Of a DNA stretch of 64,000 bases, positions 9,582-17,014 are shown one piece after another (the stretch's first letter is position 1; each line of letters starts with the position of its first letter). Source of the DNA: Flagellimonas flava (GTDB taxonomy: Bacteria > Bacteroidota > Bacteroidia > Flavobacteriales > Flavobacteriaceae); assembly GCF_900129665.1 (NCBI RefSeq), contig NZ_FQWL01000001.1, positions 1,206,457 to 1,270,456 on the forward strand, written 5' to 3'. A program made the translations under genes and the position numbers. A model generated the notes under the pieces. The model searched no databases. It saw only the letters and a program-made list of their open reading frames with translations, and had not been told where the DNA came from.

Positions 9582-10412
9582 ATGGCAATCATAACGTTAA
9601 CTACGGATTTTGGACATAAAGATCACTTTGTAGGTGCTATTAAAGGAACAATCCTGAACAATCTCCCCGAGGTCAATGTTGTTGATATTTCCCACGCGGT
9701 GAGTCCATTTAATATCCAAGAGTGCGCTTATATCCTTAAAAATGCTTATCAAAATTTTCCAGAAGGCACGGTACATATTGTAGGGGTGGACTCTGAATTA
9801 TCCCCTGAAAACCAACATATTGTTGTACAGGTAAATGGGCAATTTATCATTAGTGCCAACAATGGGGTCATTTCGTTGATCACTTCCGAATCTACCCCAG
9901 ATAAAATAATGGAAATTGATATTCCCAAACTTAACTTAAGTTCATTTCCAGTCTTAAATGTTTTTGTGGAGGTAGCCTGCCATATCTCCAGGGGAGGTAA
10001 ACTGGAGGTCATAGGGAAGCCCTTTGAACAACTAAAAGAGCTTAAAGAATTTGAACCAAGAATTACCAATAATGGCAACAGCATCGTTGGTAATGTGATT
10101 TACATCGACAACTACGGAAATGTTATCACAAATATTCAGCGTGGGCTTGTTGAGGCATACCGGAACGGAAGGGAATTTGAGATTATTGCAAGAACCAATA
10201 AAATCAGGAATATCCATAACAGTTATAACGGCATCATCAATTACGAGCTGGACAGGACGCAACGCAAAGGCCCCGGAGATGCACTGGCATTGTTTAACAG
10301 TGCGGGTTACGTGGAACTGGCCATCTACAAAAGTGATTTGAAAACCGTTGGCGGTGCCTCTACTCTATTAGGGCTGAACTACAGGGATACGGTAACCATA
10401 AATTTTTTATAA
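9582..10412 (+). CDS. SAM hydrolase (adenosine-forming), DUF62/SAM hydroxide adenosyltransferase family
   Basis: A 276-residue member of the family that includes fluorinase and chlorinase but mostly hydrolyses S-adenosylmethionine to adenosine and methionine. Family motifs are TLTTDFGHKDHFVGAIKG at the N terminus with the conserved Asp, VDISHAVSPFNIQECAYIL, GTVHIVGVDSEL and, in the C-terminal domain, GNVIYIDNYGNVITNI. The fluorinase-specific 21-residue insertion is not apparent, which favours hydrolase rather than halogenase. The downstream monooxygenase-like gene starts immediately at its stop codon. Confidence 0.9.
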   Translation: MAIITLTTDFGHKDHFVGAIKGTILNNLPEVNVVDISHAVSPFNIQECAYILKNAYQNFPEGTVHIVGVDSELSPENQHIVVQVNGQFIISANNGVISLITSESTPDKIMEIDIPKLNLSSFPVLNVFVEVACHISRGGKLEVIGKPFEQLKELKEFEPRITNNGNSIVGNVIYIDNYGNVITNIQRGLVEAYRNGREFEIIARTNKIRNIHNSYNGIINYELDRTQRKGPGDALALFNSAGYVELAIYKSDLKTVGGASTLLGLNYRDTVTINFL

Positions 10413-10712
10413 ATGCTGATACGGATTGTAAAGCTGACTTTTAAACCCGAAAATATTCCTAGTTTTGAGCGGCTCTTTGAGACCTCACAACCCGGAATTT
10501 TAGCGTTCAAGGGTTGTAGATTGGTTGAAGGATACCAAGATGTTAAAAACCCTTGTGTGTTTTTCACCTACAGTCACTGGAAAGAGGAAAACGATTTGGA
10601 AAATTATCGTAATTCTGATTTTTTCAAGGAGGTATGGAGCAAGACCAAACTTCTGTTTTCGGAAAAACCTGAGGCATGGAGCGTACAGCAATTACCAATG
10701 ACCACTAAATAA
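10413..10712 (+). CDS. Small antibiotic-biosynthesis-monooxygenase-like (ABM) protein
   Basis: A 99-residue ferredoxin-like ABM-type dimeric alpha-beta barrel protein: MLIRIVKLTFKPENIPSF, LAFKGCRLVEGYQDVKNP, FFTYSHWKEENDLENYRNSDFFKEVW. Relatives include quinol monooxygenases and heme-degrading proteins. The substrate is unknown. The ATG directly follows the TAA of the SAM hydrolase gene, and gldF starts 11 bp downstream. Confidence 0.8.
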   Translation: MLIRIVKLTFKPENIPSFERLFETSQPGILAFKGCRLVEGYQDVKNPCVFFTYSHWKEENDLENYRNSDFFKEVWSKTKLLFSEKPEAWSVQQLPMTTK

Positions 10713-10723
10713 TAAGCAATACC

Positions 10724-11455
10724 GTGTTCGCTATTTTTAAAAGAGAAGTACAATCATTTTTCACCTCCCCCATCGGGTACTTGATCGTTGGTCTGTTTTT
10801 GCTCCTTAACGGACTCTTTCTTTGGGTCTTCAAAGGAGATTACAACATATTAGATTACGGGTTTGCAGATTTGGGCAATCTGTTTCTTTTGGCACCCTGG
10901 ATTTTTATCTTTTTGGTCCCGGCAATTACCATGAAGAGCTTTTCCGAAGAACGTAAAGTGGGAACCTTGGAGTTGTTGTTGATAAAACCCATTTCTACGT
11001 GGAAACTTGTTCTGGGAAAGTTTTGGGGAGCATTTCTATTATGTGTTATAGCGGTAGTACCGACCTTAATTTATGTTTGGGCCATTTCAAAACTGGGAAT
11101 TTCTGAAGGAAATTATGACCTGGGTGTTGTTATCGGCTCTTATTTCGGGCTTTTATTTTTGATGGCCTCCTACACCGCAATTGGGATATTTACCTCTACT
11201 CTTTCCGAAAACCAAATTATCGCCTTCATTCTGGGGGTACTTATTTGTTTTGTTTTTTTTAATGGATTCGAAGCTCTTTCCACCCTGTTTAGTTCGGGGG
11301 AAACACTCCGTCTTGTTAAAACCATGGGGGCTAAAGCTCATTTTGACAGTATTGGGAGAGGTATTCTGGATACTAGAGATTTGGTTTATTTTATATCAAT
11401 CACCCTCCTGTTTCTGTTCCTGACAAATGAACGCCTAAAACAACTGCCGAAATGA
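10724..11455 (+). CDS. gldF: Gliding-motility ABC transporter permease GldF
   Basis: A 243-residue ABC-2-type permease with six hydrophobic segments. It opens FAIFKREVQSFFTSPIGYLI and contains FSEERKVGTLELLLIKPISTWKLVLGKF, the signature of this subfamily. With GldA and GldG it forms an ABC transporter needed for gliding in Flavobacterium. GldA, the ATPase, is not in the window. The start is a GTG at 10724; no in-frame ATG is close upstream. The stop overlaps the gldG start by 4 bp (ATGA), indicating translational coupling. Confidence 0.93.
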   Translation: MFAIFKREVQSFFTSPIGYLIVGLFLLLNGLFLWVFKGDYNILDYGFADLGNLFLLAPWIFIFLVPAITMKSFSEERKVGTLELLLIKPISTWKLVLGKFWGAFLLCVIAVVPTLIYVWAISKLGISEGNYDLGVVIGSYFGLLFLMASYTAIGIFTSTLSENQIIAFILGVLICFVFFNGFEALSTLFSSGETLRLVKTMGAKAHFDSIGRGILDTRDLVYFISITLLFLFLTNERLKQLPK

Positions 11456-13116
11456 TGAAATTCTTGGTGTCAGTTTTGAAAGCCCTGAGCGCGGTCATTA
11501 TTATTAATGTTGCGGCCCAATATCTCTACACACGATTAGATCTTACCGAGGACAAAAGATTTACGCTTTCCGAACCATCCGTACGGATTGCCAAAAAGTT
11601 GGATGCTCCGGTAATCGTGGATATTCTTTTGGACGGAAACATACCCGCTGAGTTCAACCGATTGAAGATAGAAACCGCACAATTGTTGACTTCTTTTCGT
11701 TCTGAAAACCAAAATATCCAGTTTAATTTGGTAAATCCCCTTGAGGATGAGGCGCAAAGGCAGCAAACCATAGCCGATTTACAACAAATTGGTCTGACCC
11801 CGGCCAACGTTACGGTCGAAGAAAATGGGAAAATCTCCCAGGAACTTGTCTTTCCTTGGGCCATGGTGAACTATCAAAACCAAACGGTTAAGGTACCCTT
11901 ACTGAAAAACAAGCTCGGTGCATCAATGGAAGAGCGCATCAACAATTCCGTCCAGCAATTGGAATATGCCTTCGCAGATGCTTTTACGAAACTTTCCATA
12001 ACCGAAAAAAAGAGAGTAGCAGTTATCAAAGGTAATGGAGAGTTAGAGGATTTACATATTGCTGATTATCTCACCACCATTAGGGATTATTATAATATTG
12101 GAGCCATTACATTGGATTCAGTGGCTTCCAACCCTCAAAAGGTTTTGGATCAGTTGCAAAATTTTGACCTCGCCTTGATTGCCAAACCCACCGAAGCTTT
12201 CTCCGATGAGGAAAAATATGTCATGGATCAATTTATGGTCAATGGAGGTAGGTCTATATGGATGATCGATCAGGTTGCCATGGAAGTGGACAGCATATTT
12301 AAGGGCGGAGGCAGTGCACTCGCCTTACCAAGAGAACTAAACCTGAAGGATTTCTTCTTCAAATATGGCATTCGGATCAATCCGGTTTTGGTAAACGACC
12401 TTTATTTTACACAGATTGTGTTGGCCTCCGGAGATGGGAACAATTCCCAATACAATCCTGTGCCTTGGTACTACAACCCCATGGTTTTTTCACAGAACAA
12501 CCATCCTATAAACACCAATATTGAAGCGGTCCGCTATCAGTTTACCAGTACTATGGACGTACTTCAAGACAACTACAAGCACACGGTGCTGATGCAAAGC
12601 TCGCCACTCTCTAAAACAGAGGTCGTGCCGAAGCAAATAGGACTTGATATTTTGAACACCCCTCCGGACAAGACAACCTACAACAACGGAGAGCAACCGT
12701 TAGCGGTATTGATTGAAGGTCAGTTTACCTCTGTTTTTAAGAATAGGGTGAAACCAGTCGACCTAAATGCTTATTTAGAAGAAGGTCCGGAGAACAAGAT
12801 GATTGTAATTTCGGACGGAGATGTCATCAAAAACCAAGTAAGAAATGGGCTACCCTTGGAGTTGGGCTACGATAAGTGGACGAATAGTTCTTATGGCAAC
12901 AAGGAATTTTTGGTGAATTGTATCAACTATCTTTTGGATGACAGGGGACTCGTAAACATAAGGAATAAACGAGTTTCCATTCCTTTACTCGATGTTGAAA
13001 AAATAGCTGAACAGCGAACAAAATGGCAACTTATAAACATAGGGATTCCCGTGTTGATCACGCTTTTGCTCGGAATTGGGTTCAGCCTATACAGAAAGCG
13101 GAAATACACGGTCTAA
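11452..13116 (+). CDS. gldG: Gliding-motility auxiliary protein GldG
   Basis: A 554-residue protein with an N-terminal transmembrane helix (about residues 5-25), a large extracytoplasmic ABC-transporter auxiliary domain (LTEDKRFTLSEPSVRIAKKL; VAVIKGNGELEDLHIADYL; GGRSIWMIDQVAMEVDS), and a C-terminal helix with a basic tail (LLGIGFSLYRKRKYTV). This is the standard GldG architecture. It is co-transcribed with gldF, and the next gene, dnaN, begins 115 bp later behind its own possible promoter. Confidence 0.93.
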   Translation: MMKFLVSVLKALSAVIIINVAAQYLYTRLDLTEDKRFTLSEPSVRIAKKLDAPVIVDILLDGNIPAEFNRLKIETAQLLTSFRSENQNIQFNLVNPLEDEAQRQQTIADLQQIGLTPANVTVEENGKISQELVFPWAMVNYQNQTVKVPLLKNKLGASMEERINNSVQQLEYAFADAFTKLSITEKKRVAVIKGNGELEDLHIADYLTTIRDYYNIGAITLDSVASNPQKVLDQLQNFDLALIAKPTEAFSDEEKYVMDQFMVNGGRSIWMIDQVAMEVDSIFKGGGSALALPRELNLKDFFFKYGIRINPVLVNDLYFTQIVLASGDGNNSQYNPVPWYYNPMVFSQNNHPINTNIEAVRYQFTSTMDVLQDNYKHTVLMQSSPLSKTEVVPKQIGLDILNTPPDKTTYNNGEQPLAVLIEGQFTSVFKNRVKPVDLNAYLEEGPENKMIVISDGDVIKNQVRNGLPLELGYDKWTNSSYGNKEFLVNCINYLLDDRGLVNIRNKRVSIPLLDVEKIAEQRTKWQLINIGIPVLITLLLGIGFSLYRKRKYTV

Positions 13117-13155
13117 GTGTTGATAAATTTGTTTCTTTGCTTGAAGCTTTTAAGA

Positions 13156-13163
13156 TATATTTG
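13156..13163 (+). promoter_or_regulatory. Candidate -7 box for dnaN
   Basis: TATATTTG matches TAnnTTTG and lies 67 bp before the dnaN ATG. A second match, TAAATTTG, is at 13124-13131. A TTG at the exact -33 spacing is not clear for either box. Confidence 0.35.
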
Positions 13164-13230
13164 TTTTTATCCATTTAATGGTCTTTGACGATTATGAACA
13201 AAGAGGCCTAATTCTAAAAGAATTTCTTGA

Positions 13231-14349
13231 ATGAAGTTTATCGTATCAAGTACATATTTATTAAAGCAATTACAGGTTTTAGGTGGTGTTATCAACAACA
13301 GTAACACGCTACCCATCCTTGATAATTTTTTGTTCGACCTAAAACAAAACCAGTTAACCGTTTCCGCGTCGGATTTGGAGACTACAATGAGTTCCGTCCT
13401 AGAAGTGGATTCGGATGCTGAGGGAACCATTGCCGTTCCCGCAAGACTTTTATTGGATACGTTGAAGACTTTCCCGGAACAACCCTTGACTTTTGTTGTT
13501 GAGGATAACAATACGGTGGAGATCAGCTCCAACCATGGAAAATATGCATTAGCGTATGCAGATGGAGCCGAGTTCCCGAAAGCGGTTGAAGTTTCCAACC
13601 CTAGTTCCACTACCCTTTTGGGAGATATTTTGGCCACGGCTATCACCAAGACCATTTTTGCTGCAGGCAATGATGATCTGAGACCGGTGATGAGCGGTGT
13701 GTTTTTTCAGTTTTCCACAGAGAACTTGACTTTTGTAGCCACGGATGCCCATAAACTGGTAAAGTATCAACGAAATGATGTAACGGCTTCGCAAGTGGCC
13801 GAGTTCATCATGCCCAAAAAACCTTTGAACCTTTTAAAAGGCATTCTCGCCGGTTCAGAATCGGAGGTAACCATTGAATACAACGATAGCAATGCCAAGT
13901 TTGTTTTTGATAATTCTGAATTGATCTGCAGACTTATCGATGGGAAGTATCCCAACTATGAGGCGGTTATTCCAAAGGAAAATCCAAATAAATTATCCAT
14001 TTCAAGGAATCAGTTTTTGAGTTCCGTGCGAAGGGTTTCCATTTTTTCAAATAAAACCACGCATCAAATCAGGTTAAAAATTGCTGGAGCGGAATTGAAT
14101 ATTTCTGCGGAAGATGTTGATTACAGCAATAAGGCCGAAGAACGACTTTCCTGCGCTTATCAGGGTGACGATATGCAGATTGGCTTTAATTCCAGGTTTT
14201 TGGTGGAAATGCTGAACAACCTTTCGTCTGATGAGGTTTCCTTGGAAATGAGTCTCCCCAATCGGGCTGGAATATTGACCCCGATAGATGGATTGGATGA
14301 GGGTGAGCATGTAACCATGCTTGTCATGCCGGTAATGCTGAACAACTAA
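13231..14349 (+). CDS. dnaN: DNA polymerase III subunit beta (sliding clamp)
   Basis: A 372-residue sliding clamp with the expected three-domain layout. Recognisable stretches are QVLGGVINNSNTLPILDNFLF in domain 1, DDLRPVMSGVFFQF and ATDAHKLVKYQ in domain 2, and the C-terminal LVMPVMLNN, the variant of the conserved MP(M/V)R(L) end used for partner binding. ATG 13231 is followed directly by MKFIVSSTYLLKQLQ, the family start. A strong hairpin follows the stop. Confidence 0.97.
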   Translation: MKFIVSSTYLLKQLQVLGGVINNSNTLPILDNFLFDLKQNQLTVSASDLETTMSSVLEVDSDAEGTIAVPARLLLDTLKTFPEQPLTFVVEDNNTVEISSNHGKYALAYADGAEFPKAVEVSNPSSTTLLGDILATAITKTIFAAGNDDLRPVMSGVFFQFSTENLTFVATDAHKLVKYQRNDVTASQVAEFIMPKKPLNLLKGILAGSESEVTIEYNDSNAKFVFDNSELICRLIDGKYPNYEAVIPKENPNKLSISRNQFLSSVRRVSIFSNKTTHQIRLKIAGAELNISAEDVDYSNKAEERLSCAYQGDDMQIGFNSRFLVEMLNNLSSDEVSLEMSLPNRAGILTPIDGLDEGEHVTMLVMPVMLNN

Positions 14350-14371
14350 CTCAATACCAACCTAAAATAGC

Positions 14372-14399
14372 AAAAGCGGGAATCTAGATTCCCGCTTTT
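14372..14399. terminator. Bidirectional intrinsic terminator after dnaN
   Basis: A perfect 28-base palindrome with arms 14372-14385 and 14386-14399 (AAAAGCGGGAATCT and its complement). The arms end in A and T runs, so it can terminate dnaN on the plus strand and the convergent DUF4870 gene on the minus strand. Confidence 0.85.
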
Positions 14400-14402
14400 C
14401 GT

Positions 14403-14762
14403 TTATATAAAAGGTATGGTCATAAAATAAGAGGGTGCCTCGCCATTGGCTGCTTTGATGGCATTTACGATGGGAAGAACGAATCCCAAAATCGCCACAC
14501 TTATAAGTCCAAGTATTCCCAGACCTAGGAGCAGAATTGCCGGAACACTAACAATGATGTACAACAACAGGCTTAGCTGAAGGTTAATAATGGCCTTTCC
14601 ATGTTCATTCATTCCCTCTACCGATTTTCTGGCGGATAACCAAATAATTAACGGTACAATGAATCCCCCAAAGCCTGTCACATAATGCAACAGCTGTGTG
14701 AGGTGCGCTACAGACAACAAAGTGTTGTCTTTTCTAACTACGTTTTGATTGATGACTTCCAT
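14403..14762 (-). CDS. DUF4870 membrane protein
   Basis: A 119-residue protein with three hydrophobic segments: HYVTGFGGFIVPLIIWL near residues 25-43, LLLYIIVSVPAILLLGLGIL near 67-86 and LISVAILGFVLPIVNAIKAA near 87-108. The order HLTQLLHYVTGFGGFIVPL followed by MNEHGKAIINLQLSLLLY is diagnostic for DUF4870 (also called TIC20-like in some annotations). Function is unknown. It stands alone between the terminator and the divergent mnmE gene. Confidence 0.88.
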   Translation of the reverse strand: MEVINQNVVRKDNTLLSVAHLTQLLHYVTGFGGFIVPLIIWLSARKSVEGMNEHGKAIINLQLSLLLYIIVSVPAILLLGLGILGLISVAILGFVLPIVNAIKAANGEAPSYFMTIPFI

Positions 14763-14835
14763 TTTTGATTGATTTTAATGATGTACCATATATGTATTGA
14801 TTTAAGACAAAATGTTACAACATTGGGGTATTTCG

Positions 14836-14843
14836 TATTTTTG
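14836..14843 (+). promoter_or_regulatory. Candidate -7 box for mnmE, very close to the start codon
   Basis: TATTTTTG matches TAnnTTTG. Its last base lies only 5 nt before the ATG at 14849, so transcription would begin at or next to the start codon and the mRNA might be leaderless. A TTA at 14815-14817 is the nearest -33-like triplet. Confidence 0.4.
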
Positions 14844-14848
14844 CGCTT

Positions 14849-16219
14849 ATGGTTTATTCAGACACCATTGTGGCCATGGCCACTGCTCCTGGCAAAGGAG
14901 CCATTGCGGTAATACGGATTTCGGGAACTGATGCGATTGATATCGCCCATAAGTGCTTTCAACCCAAAAAGAGCAAGGATATTAGAAAGCAAAAAAGCCA
15001 TACCATTCATTTGGGGCATATCATTTCCGAGGGTAGAGTTTTGGATGAAGTTTTAGTGTCCATCTTTAAGGGGCCCAATTCGTATACGGGAGAAAATGTT
15101 GTTGAGATTTCATGTCATGGTTCACCTTACATCCAGCAACAAATTTTGCAACTGTTTATGTCTTCCGGTTGTAGGATGGCAGCCCCTGGGGAATTCACCC
15201 TAAGAGCCTTCTTAAACGGAAAAATGGACCTTAGTCAAGCCGAGGCCGTTGCGGACCTTATCGCGAGCGATAGTAAGGCTTCTCATGAGGTAGCAATACA
15301 GCAAATGCGTGGTGGTTTCAGTCATGAAATCCAAAAATTGCGTGAGGAGCTACTAAATTTTGCGTCTTTAATCGAACTTGAGCTGGATTTTTCCCAGGAA
15401 GATGTTGAATTCGCCGACCGTACTCAATTTTCGGAATTACTTACAAGAATAAGTGACGTTTTAAAAAGGCTTATAGATTCTTTTGCACTTGGAAATGTCA
15501 TTAAAAATGGAATTCCCATTGCCATAGTGGGGAAGCCCAATGTTGGGAAGTCGACCTTGCTCAATGCCCTGCTTAACGAAGAACGTGCAATAGTCAGCAA
15601 TATTCCGGGAACCACCCGGGATACCGTGGAAGACCAAATCACTATCGAAGGAATTAATTTTCGGTTTATAGATACTGCTGGAATCCGGGAGACACGAGAT
15701 GAAGTTGAGCAGATTGGAATCGAAAGGACCTTTGATAAAATCGAAAAGGCCAAGCTTGTCCTGTTTTTGTTTGACGGTATCGAAATTGATCTGTCAGAAT
15801 TGAAAAAGATTAATGAGAAATTTCCGGAAAAAGAGGTTCTACCCATTTGCAATAAAGTGGACCTTTTGACCAAAGATCAAAAATTTGAATTGCAAAACCG
15901 GGTTACAGATTTGATTTTTCTTTCCGCTAAAGAGAAAGTTGGGGTTGCCGAATTGGAACAAAAGCTGACTTCATTGGTAGTATCCGGTGGACTGGATGGA
16001 GACGGGACCATTGTAACAAATAGTCGTCATTACCAGGCACTTGTAAGGGCTTTGGAAGAAATTCAAAAAGTGAAGGAAGGTATGGATCTAGGGATTTCTT
16101 CAGACCTTATGGCCATCGATATTAGACAAGCACTTTTCCATTTGGGAGAAATTACGGGCTCGGTCACCACGGATGATCTATTGGGAAATATTTTTTCTAA
16201 TTTTTGCATCGGGAAATAA
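14849..16219 (+). CDS. mnmE: tRNA uridine-5-carboxymethylaminomethyl(34) synthesis GTPase
   Basis: A 456-residue MnmE/TrmE, the GTPase that with MnmG modifies U34 of certain tRNAs. The N-terminal formyl-THF-binding domain (DTIVAMATAPGKGAIAVIRISG) is followed by a helical domain and an inserted G domain with G1 GKPNVGKS at 228-235, IPGTTRD, DTAG and the NKVD guanine motif. The C-terminal FCIGK supplies the conserved Cys of the family. Housekeeping gene just before the polysaccharide region. Confidence 0.97.
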   Translation: MVYSDTIVAMATAPGKGAIAVIRISGTDAIDIAHKCFQPKKSKDIRKQKSHTIHLGHIISEGRVLDEVLVSIFKGPNSYTGENVVEISCHGSPYIQQQILQLFMSSGCRMAAPGEFTLRAFLNGKMDLSQAEAVADLIASDSKASHEVAIQQMRGGFSHEIQKLREELLNFASLIELELDFSQEDVEFADRTQFSELLTRISDVLKRLIDSFALGNVIKNGIPIAIVGKPNVGKSTLLNALLNEERAIVSNIPGTTRDTVEDQITIEGINFRFIDTAGIRETRDEVEQIGIERTFDKIEKAKLVLFLFDGIEIDLSELKKINEKFPEKEVLPICNKVDLLTKDQKFELQNRVTDLIFLSAKEKVGVAELEQKLTSLVVSGGLDGDGTIVTNSRHYQALVRALEEIQKVKEGMDLGISSDLMAIDIRQALFHLGEITGSVTTDDLLGNIFSNFCIGK

Positions 16220-16248
16220 GGGACATATGTCGCAAAGATATCCCTTAT
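16216..16248 (+). terminator. Hairpin after mnmE
   Basis: ATAAGGGA (16216-16223) pairs perfectly with TCCCTTAT (16241-16248), overlapping the mnmE stop codon. It contains a smaller palindrome, GACATATGTC, at 16222-16231. The loop is long and no T-run follows, so it may be a weak terminator or a leader structure for the next gene. Confidence 0.3.
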
Positions 16249-16270
16249 ATTTACCATCCAAATTTTAGTC

Positions 16271-17014
16271 ATGTTCAGCTTTTTTCAAAGGAAAATCTAT
16301 TTGGTAGATTATCTACATGGGTTTGTGGATATGCACAACCATATCTTGCATGGAATTGATGATGGAGCGAAAACCATTGAAGACTCAATTGATTTAATAA
16401 AGGGATTCTCGGAATTTGGGGTAACCAATTTTATCTGCACACCCCATATTATGCACAACTACTACCCAAATACCCGAGAAACTATAGTTCAATCTTTTAA
16501 AGCTCTGGAAAATGAGCTGGAGAAGCTTGGAATGACCCATATCAACATAGACTTTGCTGCTGAGCATATGATAGATGATAACTTTGAGCATATCCTGGAA
16601 AATCATGAAGTCATTCCTTTGAGGAAAGAATATTTACTTATCGAAATGTCTTACTTGCAGCCTTCCATAAACTTTAACAATGCGATTTCTGAAATTACCG
16701 CTCAACGCTTCTATCCCATTTTAGCACACCCAGAAAGATATGCCTATTTTCATCAAGAAAGCGGCATATACGAAACTCTTAAAAATCAGGGGATTTTGTT
16801 TCAATTAAATTTGCTTTCCCTAACCTCGGAAGCATATGGGAGTAGTGTTCAAAAATGTGCCCTAAGGCTATTGGAAAAAGGGTTAGTAAATTTTGTTTCC
16901 TCTGATATTCACAACAGTCGCCAACTTCAAAAACTAAAAGACATAAAACTATCCAATACGGAATTGAATCTAATTCTTCCGATACTAGAAAATACTATTG
17001 ACAGCTTTTATTGA
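16271..17014 (+). CDS. Tyrosine-protein phosphatase, PHP family (CpsB/YwqE-like)
   Basis: A 247-residue metal-dependent PHP phosphatase. DMHNHILHGIDDGAKT near residues 19-34 supplies the first metal ligands; CTPHIMHNYYPN, LIEMSY, PILAHPERY and VSSDIHNSR complete the family set. In Gram-positive and Bacteroidota capsule loci such enzymes dephosphorylate the Wzc/CpsD-type tyrosine kinase. Here the kinase gene is convergent, with the two stop codons directly adjacent (17014/17015), which supports a kinase/phosphatase pair controlling polymer export. Confidence 0.93.
   Translation: MFSFFQRKIYLVDYLHGFVDMHNHILHGIDDGAKTIEDSIDLIKGFSEFGVTNFICTPHIMHNYYPNTRETIVQSFKALENELEKLGMTHINIDFAAEHMIDDNFEHILENHEVIPLRKEYLLIEMSYLQPSINFNNAISEITAQRFYPILAHPERYAYFHQESGIYETLKNQGILFQLNLLSLTSEAYGSSVQKCALRLLEKGLVNFVSSDIHNSRQLQKLKDIKLSNTELNLILPILENTIDSFY

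Noticed and set aside
9582..10412. SAM-dependent halogenase (fluorinase/chlorinase)
   Set aside because: The fluorinase-type insertion is not seen and most family members are SAM hydrolases; no halometabolite genes nearby.
13167..13670. Minus-strand open frame of 167 codons over dnaN
   Set aside because: Antisense shadow of dnaN, which is certain.
16222..16231. Palindrome GACATATGTC as a regulator-binding site
   Set aside because: It lies inside a larger hairpin and palindromes of this length occur by chance; no second copy was found nearby.
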